From positions 1 through 47,093 of the forward strand of contig NZ_FLQX01000139.1 in NCBI RefSeq assembly GCF_900089955.1: a DNA stretch of 47,093 nucleotides, in the 5' to 3' direction. The stretch's first letter is position 1, and the number at the start of each line of letters is the position of its first letter. A program made the position numbers and the translations under genes. Below the pieces are notes generated by a model, which saw only the letters and a list, made by a program, of their open reading frames with translations, was not told the origin of the DNA and searched no databases. Positions 32,994-42,930 of this stretch are shown here, in pieces. Source of the stretch: Candidatus Accumulibacter aalborgensis (GTDB lineage: Bacteria; Pseudomonadota; Gammaproteobacteria; Burkholderiales; Rhodocyclaceae).

Positions 32994-33008
32994 TGTTGCG
33001 CCGCAGCA
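32994..33008 (+). promoter_or_regulatory. Operator 2 of the phasin gene (putative PhaR site)
   Basis: TGTTGCGCCGCAGCA on the plus strand, directly upstream of the phasin -35 box, inverted relative to operator 1 and about 58 bp from it. The two would bracket the promoter. Confidence 0.5.
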
Positions 33009-33056
33009 TTTCTGTCGCCACATCCGGGGGCAGCGCCAAGCGCTTCTTCACCCAGC

Positions 33057-33289
33057 AGAATGTCAGACGAGAAGCCGCGGCACAGCAGCAGTCGCTGCGG
33101 GTAGAAATCGGCCATCCGATGCTGCGCCGCGGTCACATGCCCTTTGCCATCGGTGAAGCCGAGCGTGATCAGTGGGTCGCGTGCATGTTTCTGGCCATGG
33201 AGTCGGTCGGTATTGACCAACCCGCGCGCGAAAAGCTGCTGTCGTCGTTCTACAGCACCGCCGATTTCACGCGCAATCAACCCGCCTGA
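33057..33289 (+). pseudogene. Remnant of a group 2 truncated haemoglobin gene
   Basis: The C-terminal half (GHPMLRRGHMPFAIGEAERD, QWVACMFLAMESVG, then FYSTADFTRN) is the conserved end of group II truncated haemoglobins (GlbO/YjbI type). The usual N-terminal half, with the haem-pocket helices before GHP, is absent; the preceding residues in frame (AKRFFTQQNVRREAAAQQQS) do not match. The frame is open from 33001 but overlaps operator 2 and has no clear RBS. I read it as a 5'-deleted pseudogene. Confidence 0.65.
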
Positions 33290-33370
33290 GCCATCACGGC
33301 CTTTTTGCAGCGCAGCAGGAACGGCGTCCTGTGCTAGACTACTGGCCCTTCCTGAAAGGCTTGACCCTCT

Positions 33371-35209
33371 ATGTCCCGCGCCGTCCGTAACATCGCCATC
33401 ATTGCCCACGTCGACCACGGCAAGACCACCCTGGTCGACAAGCTGCTGGTCCAGGCCGGCACTTTCTCGGCCCACCAGCACATCACCGAACGGATGATGG
33501 ACTCGAACGACCTCGAGAAAGAGCGCGGGATCACGATCCTGGCCAAGAATCTGGCGGTAGACTATCTGGGCGTGCATATCAACATCGTCGACACGCCGGG
33601 GCACGCCGACTTCGGCGGCGAAGTGGAACGAGTGCTGTCGATGGTCGATGGCGTCCTGCTGCTGGTCGATGCCGTTGAAGGGCCGATGCCGCAGACGCGC
33701 TTCGTCACCAAGAAGGCGCTGGCCCTCGGTCTGAAGCCGATCGTCGTGGTGAACAAGATCGACCGCGACGGTGCCCGGCCTGACTGGGTCGTCGATCACA
33801 CTTTCGACCTGTTCGACAAACTCGGTGCCAATGACCAGCAGCTCGATTTCCCGGTGATCTACGCGTCGGCGATCAACGGCTATGCGACACTCGACCTGGC
33901 CAAGCCCTCGCCGAACATGCGGCCGATGTTCGACACCATCCTCAAGCATGTTTCGCCTCCGCACGCCGACGAGATCGACGGGCCGCTGCAACTGCAGATC
34001 TCGGCGCTGGATTACTCGAGCTACGTCGGACGCATCGGCATCGGCCGCATTCAGCGCGGACGCCTGAAGCCGGCCCAGCAGGTGATCGTCATGTATGGCC
34101 AGGCCGATGCCGCCGGCAAGTTCGAGCATGGCTCGCCGAAGGCGGCCAAGGTCGGCCAGGTCTTCGGCTTCCAGGGGCTGGAACGGGTATCGATGGACGA
34201 AGCACTGGCCGGCGACATCGTGCTGGTCACCGGCATCGACGACCTGTCGATCGGCTGCACGATCACCGATGTCGAGCGACCCGAAGCGCTGCCGATGCTG
34301 AAGATCGACGAGCCGACGCTGAACATGACTTTCATGGTCAACAACTCGCCCTACGCCGGTACTGAAGGCAAGTTCGTCACCAGCCGGCAGATCGGCGAGC
34401 GACTGCGCAAGGAGTTGCTGACCAACATGGCGCTGCGCGTCGAAGAAACGACAGACACCGACAGTTTTCTGGTTTCCGGGCGCGGCGAGCTGCACCTGAC
34501 GATTCTCCTTGAAACCATGCGCCGCGAGGGTTACGAGCTGGCGGTCGGCCGTCCACGGGTGATTCTCAAGGAAATCGAAGGCGAGCAGTGCGAGCCCTAT
34601 GAAATGCTGACCCTCGACGTCGAGGAAGCGCACCAGGGCGCAGTCATGGAGGCGCTGGGCTATCGGCGTGGCGACCTGCAGGACATGTCCTCCGATGGAC
34701 GCGGCCGCGTCCGCCTCGAGTACCGCATCCCGGCGCGCGGCCTGATCGGCTTCCAGGGCGAGGTGATGAACCTGACGCGCGGCACCGGACTGGTGAGTCA
34801 CGTTTTCGACGAGTACGCCCCGGTCAAGGGCGACATTTCGGGCCGCCGCAACGGCGTCCTGATTTCAGGCGAGAAGGGCGAGGCCGTCGCCTATGCACTT
34901 TGGAAGCTACAGGAGCGCGGCCGGATGTTCACCGTTCCGGGCGACAGGCTCTATGAGGGAATGGTGATCGGCATCCACAGCCGCGAGAACGACCTGGTCG
35001 TCAATCCGATCAAAGGCAAGCAACTGACCAACATCCGTTCTTCTGGAACCGACGAGGCAGTTCGACTGGTGCCGCCGGTCGCGCTGACGCTCGAGTCCGC
35101 GGTCGAATTCATCAACGACGATGAGCTGGTCGAAATCACGCCGAAGAGCATCCGCATCCGCAAGCGCCTGCTCACCGACCACGAGCGGCGAAGGGCCTCA
35201 CGCGAATGA
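33371..35209 (+). CDS. typA: Ribosome-associated GTPase TypA/BipA
   Basis: Translational GTPase involved in 50S assembly and stress adaptation, 612 residues. G1 is AHVDHGKT (12-19), followed by the switch [19 protein letters not shown] (G3) and [10 protein letters not shown] (G4). EF-G-like domains follow, including [20 protein letters not shown], and the BipA-specific C-terminal domain. An extended -10 (TGCTAGACT) lies about 30 bp upstream. The stop overlaps the next gene as ATGA (35206-35209), an uncommon coupling for typA. Confidence 0.97.
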   Translation: MSRAVRNIAIIAHVDHGKTTLVDKLLVQAGTFSAHQHITERMMDSNDLEKERGITILAKNLAVDYLGVHINIVDTPGHADFGGEVERVLSMVDGVLLLVDAVEGPMPQTRFVTKKALALGLKPIVVVNKIDRDGARPDWVVDHTFDLFDKLGANDQQLDFPVIYASAINGYATLDLAKPSPNMRPMFDTILKHVSPPHADEIDGPLQLQISALDYSSYVGRIGIGRIQRGRLKPAQQVIVMYGQADAAGKFEHGSPKAAKVGQVFGFQGLERVSMDEALAGDIVLVTGIDDLSIGCTITDVERPEALPMLKIDEPTLNMTFMVNNSPYAGTEGKFVTSRQIGERLRKELLTNMALRVEETTDTDSFLVSGRGELHLTILLETMRREGYELAVGRPRVILKEIEGEQCEPYEMLTLDVEEAHQGAVMEALGYRRGDLQDMSSDGRGRVRLEYRIPARGLIGFQGEVMNLTRGTGLVSHVFDEYAPVKGDISGRRNGVLISGEKGEAVAYALWKLQERGRMFTVPGDRLYEGMVIGIHSRENDLVVNPIKGKQLTNIRSSGTDEAVRLVPPVALTLESAVEFINDDELVEITPKSIRIRKRLLTDHERRRASRE

Positions 35210-36777
35210 TGAACGGCGCCGAGTACCGCGAGTCGCTGCGGTGCTACCGGCCGACGGTCTACGTCGACGGCGAACTGATCGAATCGGTCGCCGATGCGCC
35301 CGCGCTGCAGCCGGGAATCAACGCCCTGGCAGTGACCTACGATTTCGCCCTCGACGCCGCAAAATCGCCGCTGATGACCGCCGTGCAATCGGCCAGCGGA
35401 CGAACGGTCAACCGCATGCTGCACATCAACGAGTCTTCAGGCGACCTGTTGAACAAGCTCGAGGCGGTGCGCATCCTGTGTCAGGAGACCGGCTGTGCGC
35501 AGCGCTACCTGGCGCACGACGCGCTGAATGCCCTCCATCAGGTAGCCGCCCGGATCGACGACGCGCGCGGCGGCAGCGAACACCGTTCCCGTTTCGCCGC
35601 TTACCTCGAAGATGTGCAGGATCGCGACCTGGCGCTGGGAATCGCCATGACCGACGCCAAGGGCGAGCGCTCCAAACGTCCACACCAGCAGGCCAACCCG
35701 GATACCTATGTGCATGTCGTCGAGCGCACGGCGAAGGGAATCGTCATCTCCGGAACCAAGGCGATTGTCACGGGCGCGCCGTACATGCACGAACTCCTGG
35801 TCATGCCGAGCCGCAACATGACCCCCGCCGATGCCGACTTCGCCGTTTGTTGCGCCTTGCCGGTCGATGCCCCGGGGGTGACCATCGTCGCCCGCCCGGC
35901 AGGCCGCCCTGGCGAGAAGGTCGAACACGGAGCTGCGCTGTTTTCACGGCGTTACGGGCAATCGACCGCCGTGGTCATCCTCGACCGCGTCTTCGTCCCC
36001 TGGGAGCGCGTCTTCTTTGCTGGCGAGTGGGAGCACTCAGCTTCGCTGACCTACCACTACGCGACGCACCATCGGCACAGTTGCATCGCCGCGAGGGCTG
36101 GCTTTGGCGACCTGCTGATCGGTGCCGGCGCGCTGATGTGCGAGGCCAACGGCTTCGATCCGGGCAGAACAGCCAGCCTGCGCGAACCGATGGTCGAACT
36201 GATCAAGATCACCGAAGGCTTTTTCGCCTGCGGCGTCGCCGCCAGCGTCTATGGCAGCAGCGACCCGTACAGTGGCAGCTTCATGCCCGAGCCTGTTTTT
36301 GCCAACATCGGCAAGCTCCTGCTGGCCACCCAGATCTACGACATGCACCGCCTGGCGCACGAAGTGTCGGGCGGTTTGATCGTCGCCCTGCCCGGACCGG
36401 ACGAAGACCACAACCCGGCGACCGCCGCGACACTGGCCGAAGTCCTGCGCGCCAACCCGGACGTACCCTACGACAAGCGGATCGAGGTGGCGCGCTTCAT
36501 CGAAGACCTGACCGCTTCGTACCAGGGCGGCTGGTACTCGGTGATCAGCCTGCATGGCGGCGGCTCACCGGCCGCCATGAAGCAGGAGATCTGGCGTAAC
36601 TACCCGCTGGGCAGCAAGGTCGAACTGGTCGAAAGGCTTCTCGACCGCGGCGTACTCCACGATGAGTCGCGTTCGATCACCCGTAATCGCCAACCCGGAC
36701 GATGTTGCGACGCGGGTTGCTCGCCGCCGGGACAAGCGATCATGGTGCCCCTCCCGAGCCAGGACAAGAACGCCTGA
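35206..36777 (+). CDS. 4-hydroxybutyryl-CoA dehydratase/HpaB-family flavoprotein
   Basis: 523-residue member of the 4-hydroxyphenylacetate 3-hydroxylase/4-hydroxybutyryl-CoA dehydratase (AbfD) superfamily. It contains GIVISGTKAIVTGAPYMHEL, LDRVFVPWERVFF and AGFGDLLIGAGALMCEANGF, and is closer to AbfD than to HpaB. AbfD of Clostridium binds [4Fe-4S] through C99, C103, H292 and C299. By alignment from memory, C97 and H289 are kept here, but Y101 and A296 replace the other two cysteines. Dehydratase activity is therefore doubtful; an isomerase or flavin-only role is possible. The C-terminus carries about 35 extra residues. Confidence 0.8.
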   Translation: MMNGAEYRESLRCYRPTVYVDGELIESVADAPALQPGINALAVTYDFALDAAKSPLMTAVQSASGRTVNRMLHINESSGDLLNKLEAVRILCQETGCAQRYLAHDALNALHQVAARIDDARGGSEHRSRFAAYLEDVQDRDLALGIAMTDAKGERSKRPHQQANPDTYVHVVERTAKGIVISGTKAIVTGAPYMHELLVMPSRNMTPADADFAVCCALPVDAPGVTIVARPAGRPGEKVEHGAALFSRRYGQSTAVVILDRVFVPWERVFFAGEWEHSASLTYHYATHHRHSCIAARAGFGDLLIGAGALMCEANGFDPGRTASLREPMVELIKITEGFFACGVAASVYGSSDPYSGSFMPEPVFANIGKLLLATQIYDMHRLAHEVSGGLIVALPGPDEDHNPATAATLAEVLRANPDVPYDKRIEVARFIEDLTASYQGGWYSVISLHGGGSPAAMKQEIWRNYPLGSKVELVERLLDRGVLHDESRSITRNRQPGRCCDAGCSPPGQAIMVPLPSQDKNA

Positions 36778-36923
36778 CTGGTACGTGCCGTGAATCGCCC
36801 GGCCAGGGGATGCGTGTCGGCGCCCATTCGCACACGTGCCTGCAAACCTTCACCGGGATAATCGAGGGGGAGGTGTTGCATCGCACCAGATGAGCGCGGA
36901 GAGCAATTGTGGGTTCATTCTGG

Positions 36924-37883
36924 TCAGTCAGGGATCGCGTCGGCGCAACACCGCTTATATTTCTTGCCGGAGCCACACGGACACGGCTCATTGCGGCCGA
37001 TTTTTGGACGATGCAATGACTCTCTCTTCTTCCCTATGCATTTCATGTCCGCGTTCCGCTGCGCGAGGCACGCCAGGTATGCCGGGTGGCGCTTGCCGTA
37101 AGCCGCCCAGAGCCGATCGAGGGTGGCGTCGTGCCCCGGCTCAGGTATGAACTCAATCCGACCAGACAAATTCACCGCAACCTCTCCAACCGGCTGGGGG
37201 TCCCCGGCAGTCGCCAACTGGTAGAACTGCACGACGACGTCGCCACAATCGCACGCCGGGTTGATGCAATAGCCATCGAATGCTTCGAAGACTCCCGGGT
37301 CACCGTCGAACAAATACCGGTCGCGCCGAACCCAATTGAAAACGTCGCGGTAAGCCACCATGTCGCCTGGTTGCCAGGCAGAAACCTCAATCGTCTTGGC
37401 AGCGAGAACGACTTCCCGTTGATCCGGATAACCTTTGCCGAGGACCCACAGTCTGGCGATGTCATCGAGAACATCACCCTGGAGGCGGTCGACGATGGCA
37501 GCAATGCGAGGCTCCACATCCGTTGCTGCCAGTGCCTGGCCGTGAAGGTCCGCAGGCGTGACGGCGTCGATATTCAGCATGAAGGACGTGAGTCCTTCGA
37601 TCGCTGCCGCGGCGGCGACGTATCCGTGGCCGGCTTGCCAGGCTTCGCGCACGCGCAGGCCGCGCGTGAGCAACGCGTCACGACTTTCGTCCGAGGCAAG
37701 GATCAGCGCCTCACGACATTTGCAGCGCTGGTCGGGACAGGTGTGTACCCAGACCCACAGGGGACCGATTCCCGGAAGCTCGAACACTCCATCGTCGAGT
37801 GCGAGAACAGGTCCGGTAGTTCTCCGTCCGCTTGCCGTCTGGTGTTGCCTTGAGGAGGCGCTTGCTGTGTGATTGTGTGCCAT
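36924..37883 (-). CDS. SEC-C motif protein with N-terminal cysteine clusters
   Basis: 319-residue protein ending in a SEC-C zinc motif ([19 protein letters not shown]), as on SecA and many stand-alone proteins. The N-terminal part has [10 protein letters not shown] and the centre has [14 protein letters not shown], so three zinc-type clusters are visible. The start at 37883 is preferred over an extension to 38021, which overlaps a decayed NYN gene. Function is unknown. A role in protein quality control or nucleic-acid binding would be a guess. Confidence 0.75.
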   Translation of the reverse strand: MAHNHTASASSRQHQTASGRRTTGPVLALDDGVFELPGIGPLWVWVHTCPDQRCKCREALILASDESRDALLTRGLRVREAWQAGHGYVAAAAAIEGLTSFMLNIDAVTPADLHGQALAATDVEPRIAAIVDRLQGDVLDDIARLWVLGKGYPDQREVVLAAKTIEVSAWQPGDMVAYRDVFNWVRRDRYLFDGDPGVFEAFDGYCINPACDCGDVVVQFYQLATAGDPQPVGEVAVNLSGRIEFIPEPGHDATLDRLWAAYGKRHPAYLACLAQRNADMKCIGKKRESLHRPKIGRNEPCPCGSGKKYKRCCADAIPD

Positions 37884-38059
37884 GATCGCTTCCGAGTAAG
37901 GAGTCCTTGACGCTCGTCGAGGTGCCTCATGATAACCGACTGAGCACCGCGACAGCGAGAAGGGTTTGGCTCTGGCCGCTGTTGAACATTCCTGACGCAG
38001 ACCGTCCGCTTCTCCTGGCATGGATGTTGGAGTGTTTGCGGTCGGATACGCCGCTCCCT

Positions 38060-38146
38060 GTTCTTGAGTTGGTCGGCGATTCCCTGGTCAAGGCAGCGCA
38101 GACCGGAATAGACGTTGTCGAAATCAATGAACAAAGCGCTTTTAAT
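38060..38146 (-). pseudogene. Remnant of a NYN-domain (LabA-like) nuclease gene
   Basis: On the minus strand ATT AAA AGC GCT TTG begins a frame reading [20 protein letters not shown], the unmistakable N-terminus of NYN-domain proteins. A GAGGA RBS lies about 8 bases before the ATT. After about 28 codons the similarity ends and the later NYN motifs are absent. The start codon seems mutated from ATG. The gene begins 24 bp after the brxL stop, so it was probably the last gene of the BREX operon. Confidence 0.65.
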
Positions 38147-38170
38147 GGACCGTTTTCCTCAAGACTCACC

Positions 38171-40213
38171 TCACTCGACCCCAATCGCCTTGAATACCGC
38201 ATCCACTGGATCGGAATAGAAACTTGTCTGGAACTTGGCGAAGAGCTCCCCCGGAACACTCGGAATATCGCCAACGCTCGACATCGGCAACAGTATCTTT
38301 TTTGCCCCGGCGTCAAACGCAAGCTGCAAGCTTTCCGCAAGATTGCGCACCTGCACCACAGTTCCGCCAAGGCTCATATCGCCCATGATCGTCATCTGCG
38401 ACTGAACCGGGCGGCCCAGCGCTGCCGAGCACAGTGCAATGAAGCTGGCAAGTGTGAATGACTGTGGCGCGCCGGCATTCTGCAGCTCGACAAGCTGAAG
38501 GTGGAAATCGTGTTCGCTCGGCTTGATCGATGCACTGATGCGTGAAGAGTTGGCCTTGAAGTAGTCGAAGGCCACGCGCACCGGCTCGCGCGGTGCAGCA
38601 CCCGAGGCAGAGACTTTTCCCCCGCCGGCAATGGTTTGAATTTCAAGGCGGTAGATCCCCGGCATTTCGGAGGTACCCATGCTGATCGTGTGCAGCGCTC
38701 CCGGCGCGAGGCGGCCATCCGGAATCAGCGCACCGCTCGATTGTTCTGGAACGGAAACAAAACGCTCCTGGTTATCTTCAAGATCGATGTAGGAGAAGTG
38801 GACGTCGTAGAACTCCATGCCGCCGATCTTCTTGAGTTGCTCCTTCACGCGCCGGCGAGCTTCCAGCGCGTACTCAAGACACTTGCGCACGATCGTCTTG
38901 TCGTAATCGCCGGCAGGACAGATCAGCTTCAGAAGGCCCGACACCGTCCGGCGCACGGCAATGGTGTCGCGCTGATTCAGGTTGTTGCCGAGCTTGAACC
39001 ACTTGTCGATGGCATCAGCAAAGTTGTACTTGCGCATTTCACGCAGGTACTCAGCGAGGTAATCGACGATCAGCCCGTACTGGTTCGTGAAAAACTCCGG
39101 ACGCATTTTCGGGATTTCCCAGCCGGGCACATAGGCGTGGAAGCGGTCGAAGAACGCCGAGTCGATCATCACCTCGGGGAAGGGCCTGAACAGGTGGCTG
39201 GTCTTGACCAGCGACTCGACAGTCTGCCCTTGCGGGAGGTTGCCGACGAAGACCATCGCCGCGTTCGCGCTGATCGCCTCGCGTCCCCGCGAGAATGATC
39301 CGCTGGCCATGAAGTCCTTCATGATCTGGACGCCGTCCTGATCCTTGAAGTTGATTCCGGCCACCTCATCGAAGGCCACCACGTCCCACAGCCCGACCAG
39401 GCCCACCTTGCGCGCCGCCATGTGGTAGAACAGGTTGGCGACGGTGGTCTGCCCACCCGAGACCAGGATGCTGTTCGGGCTGATCTCCTTGTAGATGTGG
39501 CTCTTGCCCGTGCCGCGGGGGCCAAGTTCGCAGAAGTTGTAGTTGTTCTCGACCAGAGGAATCATCCGCGCCAGCAGATGCCACTTCACCCGATCCTTGA
39601 AGCAGGACGGCTCCATTCCCGTTGAACGGATCAGTGCATCAATCCAGAGTGCTTCCGTGAATGCCTTGCGCCCTTCAAACAGGCCCGGCATGTCCATGTT
39701 GGGCATCTGTATCGGTTTGAGGTCGCTGACCAGGAAAGGCGACCCCTTCTGGTTCTCCTCGAATCGGTAGTGGAGCGTGACGATGCACCAGATGCCGCCA
39801 ACCAGCAGCTTCTCGAACTGGCGAACGTAGGCATCGGAAATCTCCGCATTCTTGACCCCGAGATTGGAGAGCAGCGCCTCATAGACATCGCGCTTTTCAT
39901 TCAGCTTGACCGTCACCTTGTCGATGACCTTGTAACTGCCGCTCTCGCGGATTTTCGACTTGACCTTCTCGGCCTCGTCTGGCCGAACGTAGTTCTCGCT
40001 GAGAATCCGCTTTACATTGACCAGTCCGGCATCGATGGTCGCCTGATCGTCGGACGCGCAGTACATCCCGAGCAGGTATTCCAGGACGTAAACGGGAACG
40101 TTGGCGCCTTCCTTGATGAGCTTGGTCAGATCCTTGCGCACCACTTTGCCGGCGAATTGCCGATTCAGCAGGGCATCGAGATTGCGGTCGTTCTCGGGGA
40201 GTTGTTCAGTCAT
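38171..40213 (-). CDS. brxL: BrxL, Lon-like AAA+ protein of type 1 BREX
   Basis: BrxL is an AAA+ DNA-binding factor with a Lon-like C-terminal domain, required for phage restriction in type 1 BREX. The 680-residue protein has LNRQFAGKVVRKDLTKLIKE near the N-terminus, Walker A GPRGTGKSH (231-239), Walker B VVAFDEVAGINF, and a Lon-like region with MTIMGDMSLGGTV and GAKKILLPMSSVGD. It starts 8 bp after the pglZ stop. Full length and intact. Confidence 0.96.
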   Translation of the reverse strand: MTEQLPENDRNLDALLNRQFAGKVVRKDLTKLIKEGANVPVYVLEYLLGMYCASDDQATIDAGLVNVKRILSENYVRPDEAEKVKSKIRESGSYKVIDKVTVKLNEKRDVYEALLSNLGVKNAEISDAYVRQFEKLLVGGIWCIVTLHYRFEENQKGSPFLVSDLKPIQMPNMDMPGLFEGRKAFTEALWIDALIRSTGMEPSCFKDRVKWHLLARMIPLVENNYNFCELGPRGTGKSHIYKEISPNSILVSGGQTTVANLFYHMAARKVGLVGLWDVVAFDEVAGINFKDQDGVQIMKDFMASGSFSRGREAISANAAMVFVGNLPQGQTVESLVKTSHLFRPFPEVMIDSAFFDRFHAYVPGWEIPKMRPEFFTNQYGLIVDYLAEYLREMRKYNFADAIDKWFKLGNNLNQRDTIAVRRTVSGLLKLICPAGDYDKTIVRKCLEYALEARRRVKEQLKKIGGMEFYDVHFSYIDLEDNQERFVSVPEQSSGALIPDGRLAPGALHTISMGTSEMPGIYRLEIQTIAGGGKVSASGAAPREPVRVAFDYFKANSSRISASIKPSEHDFHLQLVELQNAGAPQSFTLASFIALCSAALGRPVQSQMTIMGDMSLGGTVVQVRNLAESLQLAFDAGAKKILLPMSSVGDIPSVPGELFAKFQTSFYSDPVDAVFKAIGVE

Positions 40214-40221
40214 GATCGGTT

Positions 40222-42834
40222 CTAGAAGTCGTTGGCAAAGGCCAGGTCCACCTTGACCGGAATCCGGACCACTTCGACCCTGGTTTGCGTGTCACGGGCA
40301 ATCAGGAAATGGTCTTTGCTCTTGTCGTATTGACCGGACTTGATGGTCAGGATCACCGAGCGCTTACGTTCGTCCATCAGCCCGGAACTGCTGTCGAAAG
40401 TCAGCGACTGCTCGTCGCTGATCATGGTCTCGCCGTCACGCAGAGAGACCAATACCGATCTGGCCAAGACCCGCTCCGAAACGGCTTCGGTCTGGATGAA
40501 TTCGAAGCGCTGCTTGTTGGTGACCACCTTGTTCGACGAGCCCAGCAAGCTGAATTCGACCGCGCGCGTCCTGGCCGACTGGTGCTCGCTCTCGCGCAGG
40601 GTGATCACCGGGATGACAATCTCCTGCGGCATGGCGCTGCCGTGAACGAAGCGTGCGCCGCCGGCAAAGTGAAAGCGAGCCGCTCCTTTGGGCACCCAGA
40701 AATCCATGCTGCCTTCACCCGCTGTCGTCCCCGCCGTGACGGCCGTGTTGCCACACCACGCCTGACTGCTCTCGCCAAGCCCTTGCCCGAGCAGATAGCG
40801 CTTCTTCGCTCGTAGCGTTCCCGCCGGCTTGTCACTGAGCGTCGATTTATCGGCCTTGTCGAGCGCCGACTCCTGGTAAAGAAAGCCGTGATCGGCGGTG
40901 ATCAACACCAGTGACGCATTGAGGCCATTGACGATAAAGGTCGCGAGCTGATTCAGTTCCGCCAGCGTCTGGGCAACGGCGTCGAAGGTCTGCCCCTCCG
41001 AGCCTTGTTTGTCCCCGAGCATGTCGATCCTGTCGTGATAGACGTAGATCACGCGATGATCGCGAACAAACTCCCGGCCCTTGTCCTTGCCCATGGACAG
41101 CAGCTCATCGGCCTTGACGGCAACCCCCTGATATCTGCCCAGATGTGCGCTGCGCTGCTCAAGCGTCGAAACCACGGCGGCGTCGGCGATCACGTCGAGA
41201 TTGCTGTTCGTCCTGTAGGCCAGCGTGTGGTGCGGCAACAGCGACGCCATGCCGAGCGCGGTGTAGCTGGGAAGCACGCCAAGCATGGGCGTCAGCGCCG
41301 CCTTGAAGCGGCTCTTGCCATTGATGTCGCGAACCAGTTCCTCCGCCGCCTCGTAGCGGAACGCGTCGGAGATGACCACAAATACCCGGCGGATCCCCGC
41401 ATCCAGATGCGCCATGACGTGCGTTTCGAAAAAGTCCGGCTGATTGACCCAGCCAGCGACCTGCCAGCTCGACAACAGGCCGTCCTTGCCCTCCAGCACC
41501 TTGCTCCAGGCAGACCCCAACTGCGGAACAAACCAGCCCGAATAGGCGCTCTCGATGCGCTGACGAAGCTCATGCAGCAAGGCCCAGCCCATCGGCTCGA
41601 CGCCATCGGCGGCATGGTTGATCTGGCGATAGAGTTGATCGAAGCGGAACAACTCGCTCTGGTACGCCGCCAACCCGGCCTCGGCGTTGGCGAAACCAAA
41701 GCCGGCGTTGAACCGCTCTTTCAACTCGAAGAAAGCAGCCGCGGCTTCCAGCGCGTCGTAGCACGATGCCAGCGCGCGAGTCGTGGCGCTGGAATGCGCC
41801 AGCAGCTTGTTGGCCCAATGGCCGTCGCGACGACGCGCGATCAGTCCACGCAAAGTATCCATGTCGGCGCCGGCACCGGCGATGATGCGGCCCTTGATGT
41901 CCTGGATGATGCGCCGCTCGACTTCCTCGAAAGTCATCGTTTCCGCCAATGATTCAGCGGCCAGCCCGGCAATCACCTTGCTCAAGCCCAGTTCGCGAGC
42001 CACCGTGCCCGACAAGGCATCGTAGCTGGCAAAGTGCTGCATGTGCGAGCGCCAGCCCGCGACAAAGACCGAGGCATTCGCCGCGCGTGCCTGGTCACCG
42101 ATGACAAAATGCGACAACTGCGCCGGACAAGCACCGCGGACGGTCCGCGAAAGATCCGTCACCAGGATCCGGAACAGGAAGTCCCGCAGTGTCGGCGCGG
42201 CATCGCCATATCCCATTTCCTGCTCAACCAGGACCCAGAACGAATCGATCAGGTCGTTGGCGACGATGTCGGAGCACGCTTTCGGTTCGGCATCGAGATT
42301 GGCGACGCCGTCCTGCACCAGCGCAGAAAAAAGGCGCAGGAGGATGGCAGCGAGATCGGCTTGCTCGGCCTTTGCCAATACCGCGATCATCTTGCGATCG
42401 AGATCTTCGGCGCCATCGTTGGGCGCAACCCAGCGCTTGAGGCGCTCGACGCGGTCCTTGGACTTCAAGAACTTGGCGCGCTCCTTGAGATGCGCTCGCA
42501 GTTGCTGCGAGGCCAGGCCGAGGTCCTCCAGCACGATAGACGCGTTGTCAGCGTGGAAGCTCTTGCTGCGCAGCCGGATGTCCAGCAGCCAGTCGTCGGC
42601 AAGCTCAGGGACCGGTTTGGCGCTGTAGAGGAGGAAGCTGGCCTGCGGCGCGGCGCGCTCCACTTGGAGCTTGATCGACAAGGCCGGCAGATCGTCGACA
42701 TAGAGCAGTTCGACGCCGTCGGGCAAGAGATTCCTGACCGAGAAAGAGAATTCCCCGTCGGCGTCGTGCCAGAAGACAATCGAATGACTGGAGAACGCGG
42801 TGCTGAGCGCGTCGGTGATGCGTTGCTCGCTCAT
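40222..42834 (-). CDS. pglZ: PglZ (BrxZ), alkaline-phosphatase-like BREX protein
   Basis: Core BREX protein of 870 residues, type A (type 1 BREX). The phosphatase-like domain shows VFVVISDAFRYEAAEEL and LVLITADHGFLYQESA, which carry metal-binding D and H residues. The start at 42834 (MSEQRITDAL) is chosen over 42858; a duplicated copy of this 5' end at 44451-44538 begins at the same codon, with its ATG overlapping the stop of a neighbour. The gene is separated from the upstream AlbA_2 regulator by about 96 bp containing a 12-bp-arm palindrome. Confidence 0.95.
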   Translation of the reverse strand: MSEQRITDALSTAFSSHSIVFWHDADGEFSFSVRNLLPDGVELLYVDDLPALSIKLQVERAAPQASFLLYSAKPVPELADDWLLDIRLRSKSFHADNASIVLEDLGLASQQLRAHLKERAKFLKSKDRVERLKRWVAPNDGAEDLDRKMIAVLAKAEQADLAAILLRLFSALVQDGVANLDAEPKACSDIVANDLIDSFWVLVEQEMGYGDAAPTLRDFLFRILVTDLSRTVRGACPAQLSHFVIGDQARAANASVFVAGWRSHMQHFASYDALSGTVARELGLSKVIAGLAAESLAETMTFEEVERRIIQDIKGRIIAGAGADMDTLRGLIARRRDGHWANKLLAHSSATTRALASCYDALEAAAAFFELKERFNAGFGFANAEAGLAAYQSELFRFDQLYRQINHAADGVEPMGWALLHELRQRIESAYSGWFVPQLGSAWSKVLEGKDGLLSSWQVAGWVNQPDFFETHVMAHLDAGIRRVFVVISDAFRYEAAEELVRDINGKSRFKAALTPMLGVLPSYTALGMASLLPHHTLAYRTNSNLDVIADAAVVSTLEQRSAHLGRYQGVAVKADELLSMGKDKGREFVRDHRVIYVYHDRIDMLGDKQGSEGQTFDAVAQTLAELNQLATFIVNGLNASLVLITADHGFLYQESALDKADKSTLSDKPAGTLRAKKRYLLGQGLGESSQAWCGNTAVTAGTTAGEGSMDFWVPKGAARFHFAGGARFVHGSAMPQEIVIPVITLRESEHQSARTRAVEFSLLGSSNKVVTNKQRFEFIQTEAVSERVLARSVLVSLRDGETMISDEQSLTFDSSSGLMDERKRSVILTIKSGQYDKSKDHFLIARDTQTRVEVVRIPVKVDLAFANDF

Positions 42835-42889
42835 CGGATTGCCGCCGTGAAGTGCCATAGCCGGGAATCATCGGGGGCAACAGCAGAGC

Positions 42890-42916
42890 ATTTGTGCAAC
42901 AGGCTGTTGCACAAAT
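42890..42916. repeat. 12-bp-arm palindrome upstream of pglZ
   Basis: ATTTGTGCAACA-GGC-TGTTGCACAAAT, perfect arms. It has no T-run on either strand, so it is not a terminator. It resembles the inward ends of IS5-like elements (GGC-TGTTGCACAAATC), so it may be an insertion-sequence scar, or an operator or RNA hairpin controlling pglZ. Confidence 0.65.
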
Positions 42917-42930
42917 CGGTGTCGGTAGCC

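Noticed and set aside
32912-34801. 629-codon minus-strand frame opposite typA
   Set aside because: Shadow of typA; composition is an antisense translation and it starts inside a well-conserved gene.
37703-38134. 143-codon minus-strand frame starting FIDFDNVYSG as an intact gene
   Set aside because: Only the first part is NYN-like; the rest overlaps the SEC-C gene out of frame and has no NYN motifs.
42890-42916. Palindrome as a rho-independent terminator
   Set aside because: No T-run follows on either strand.
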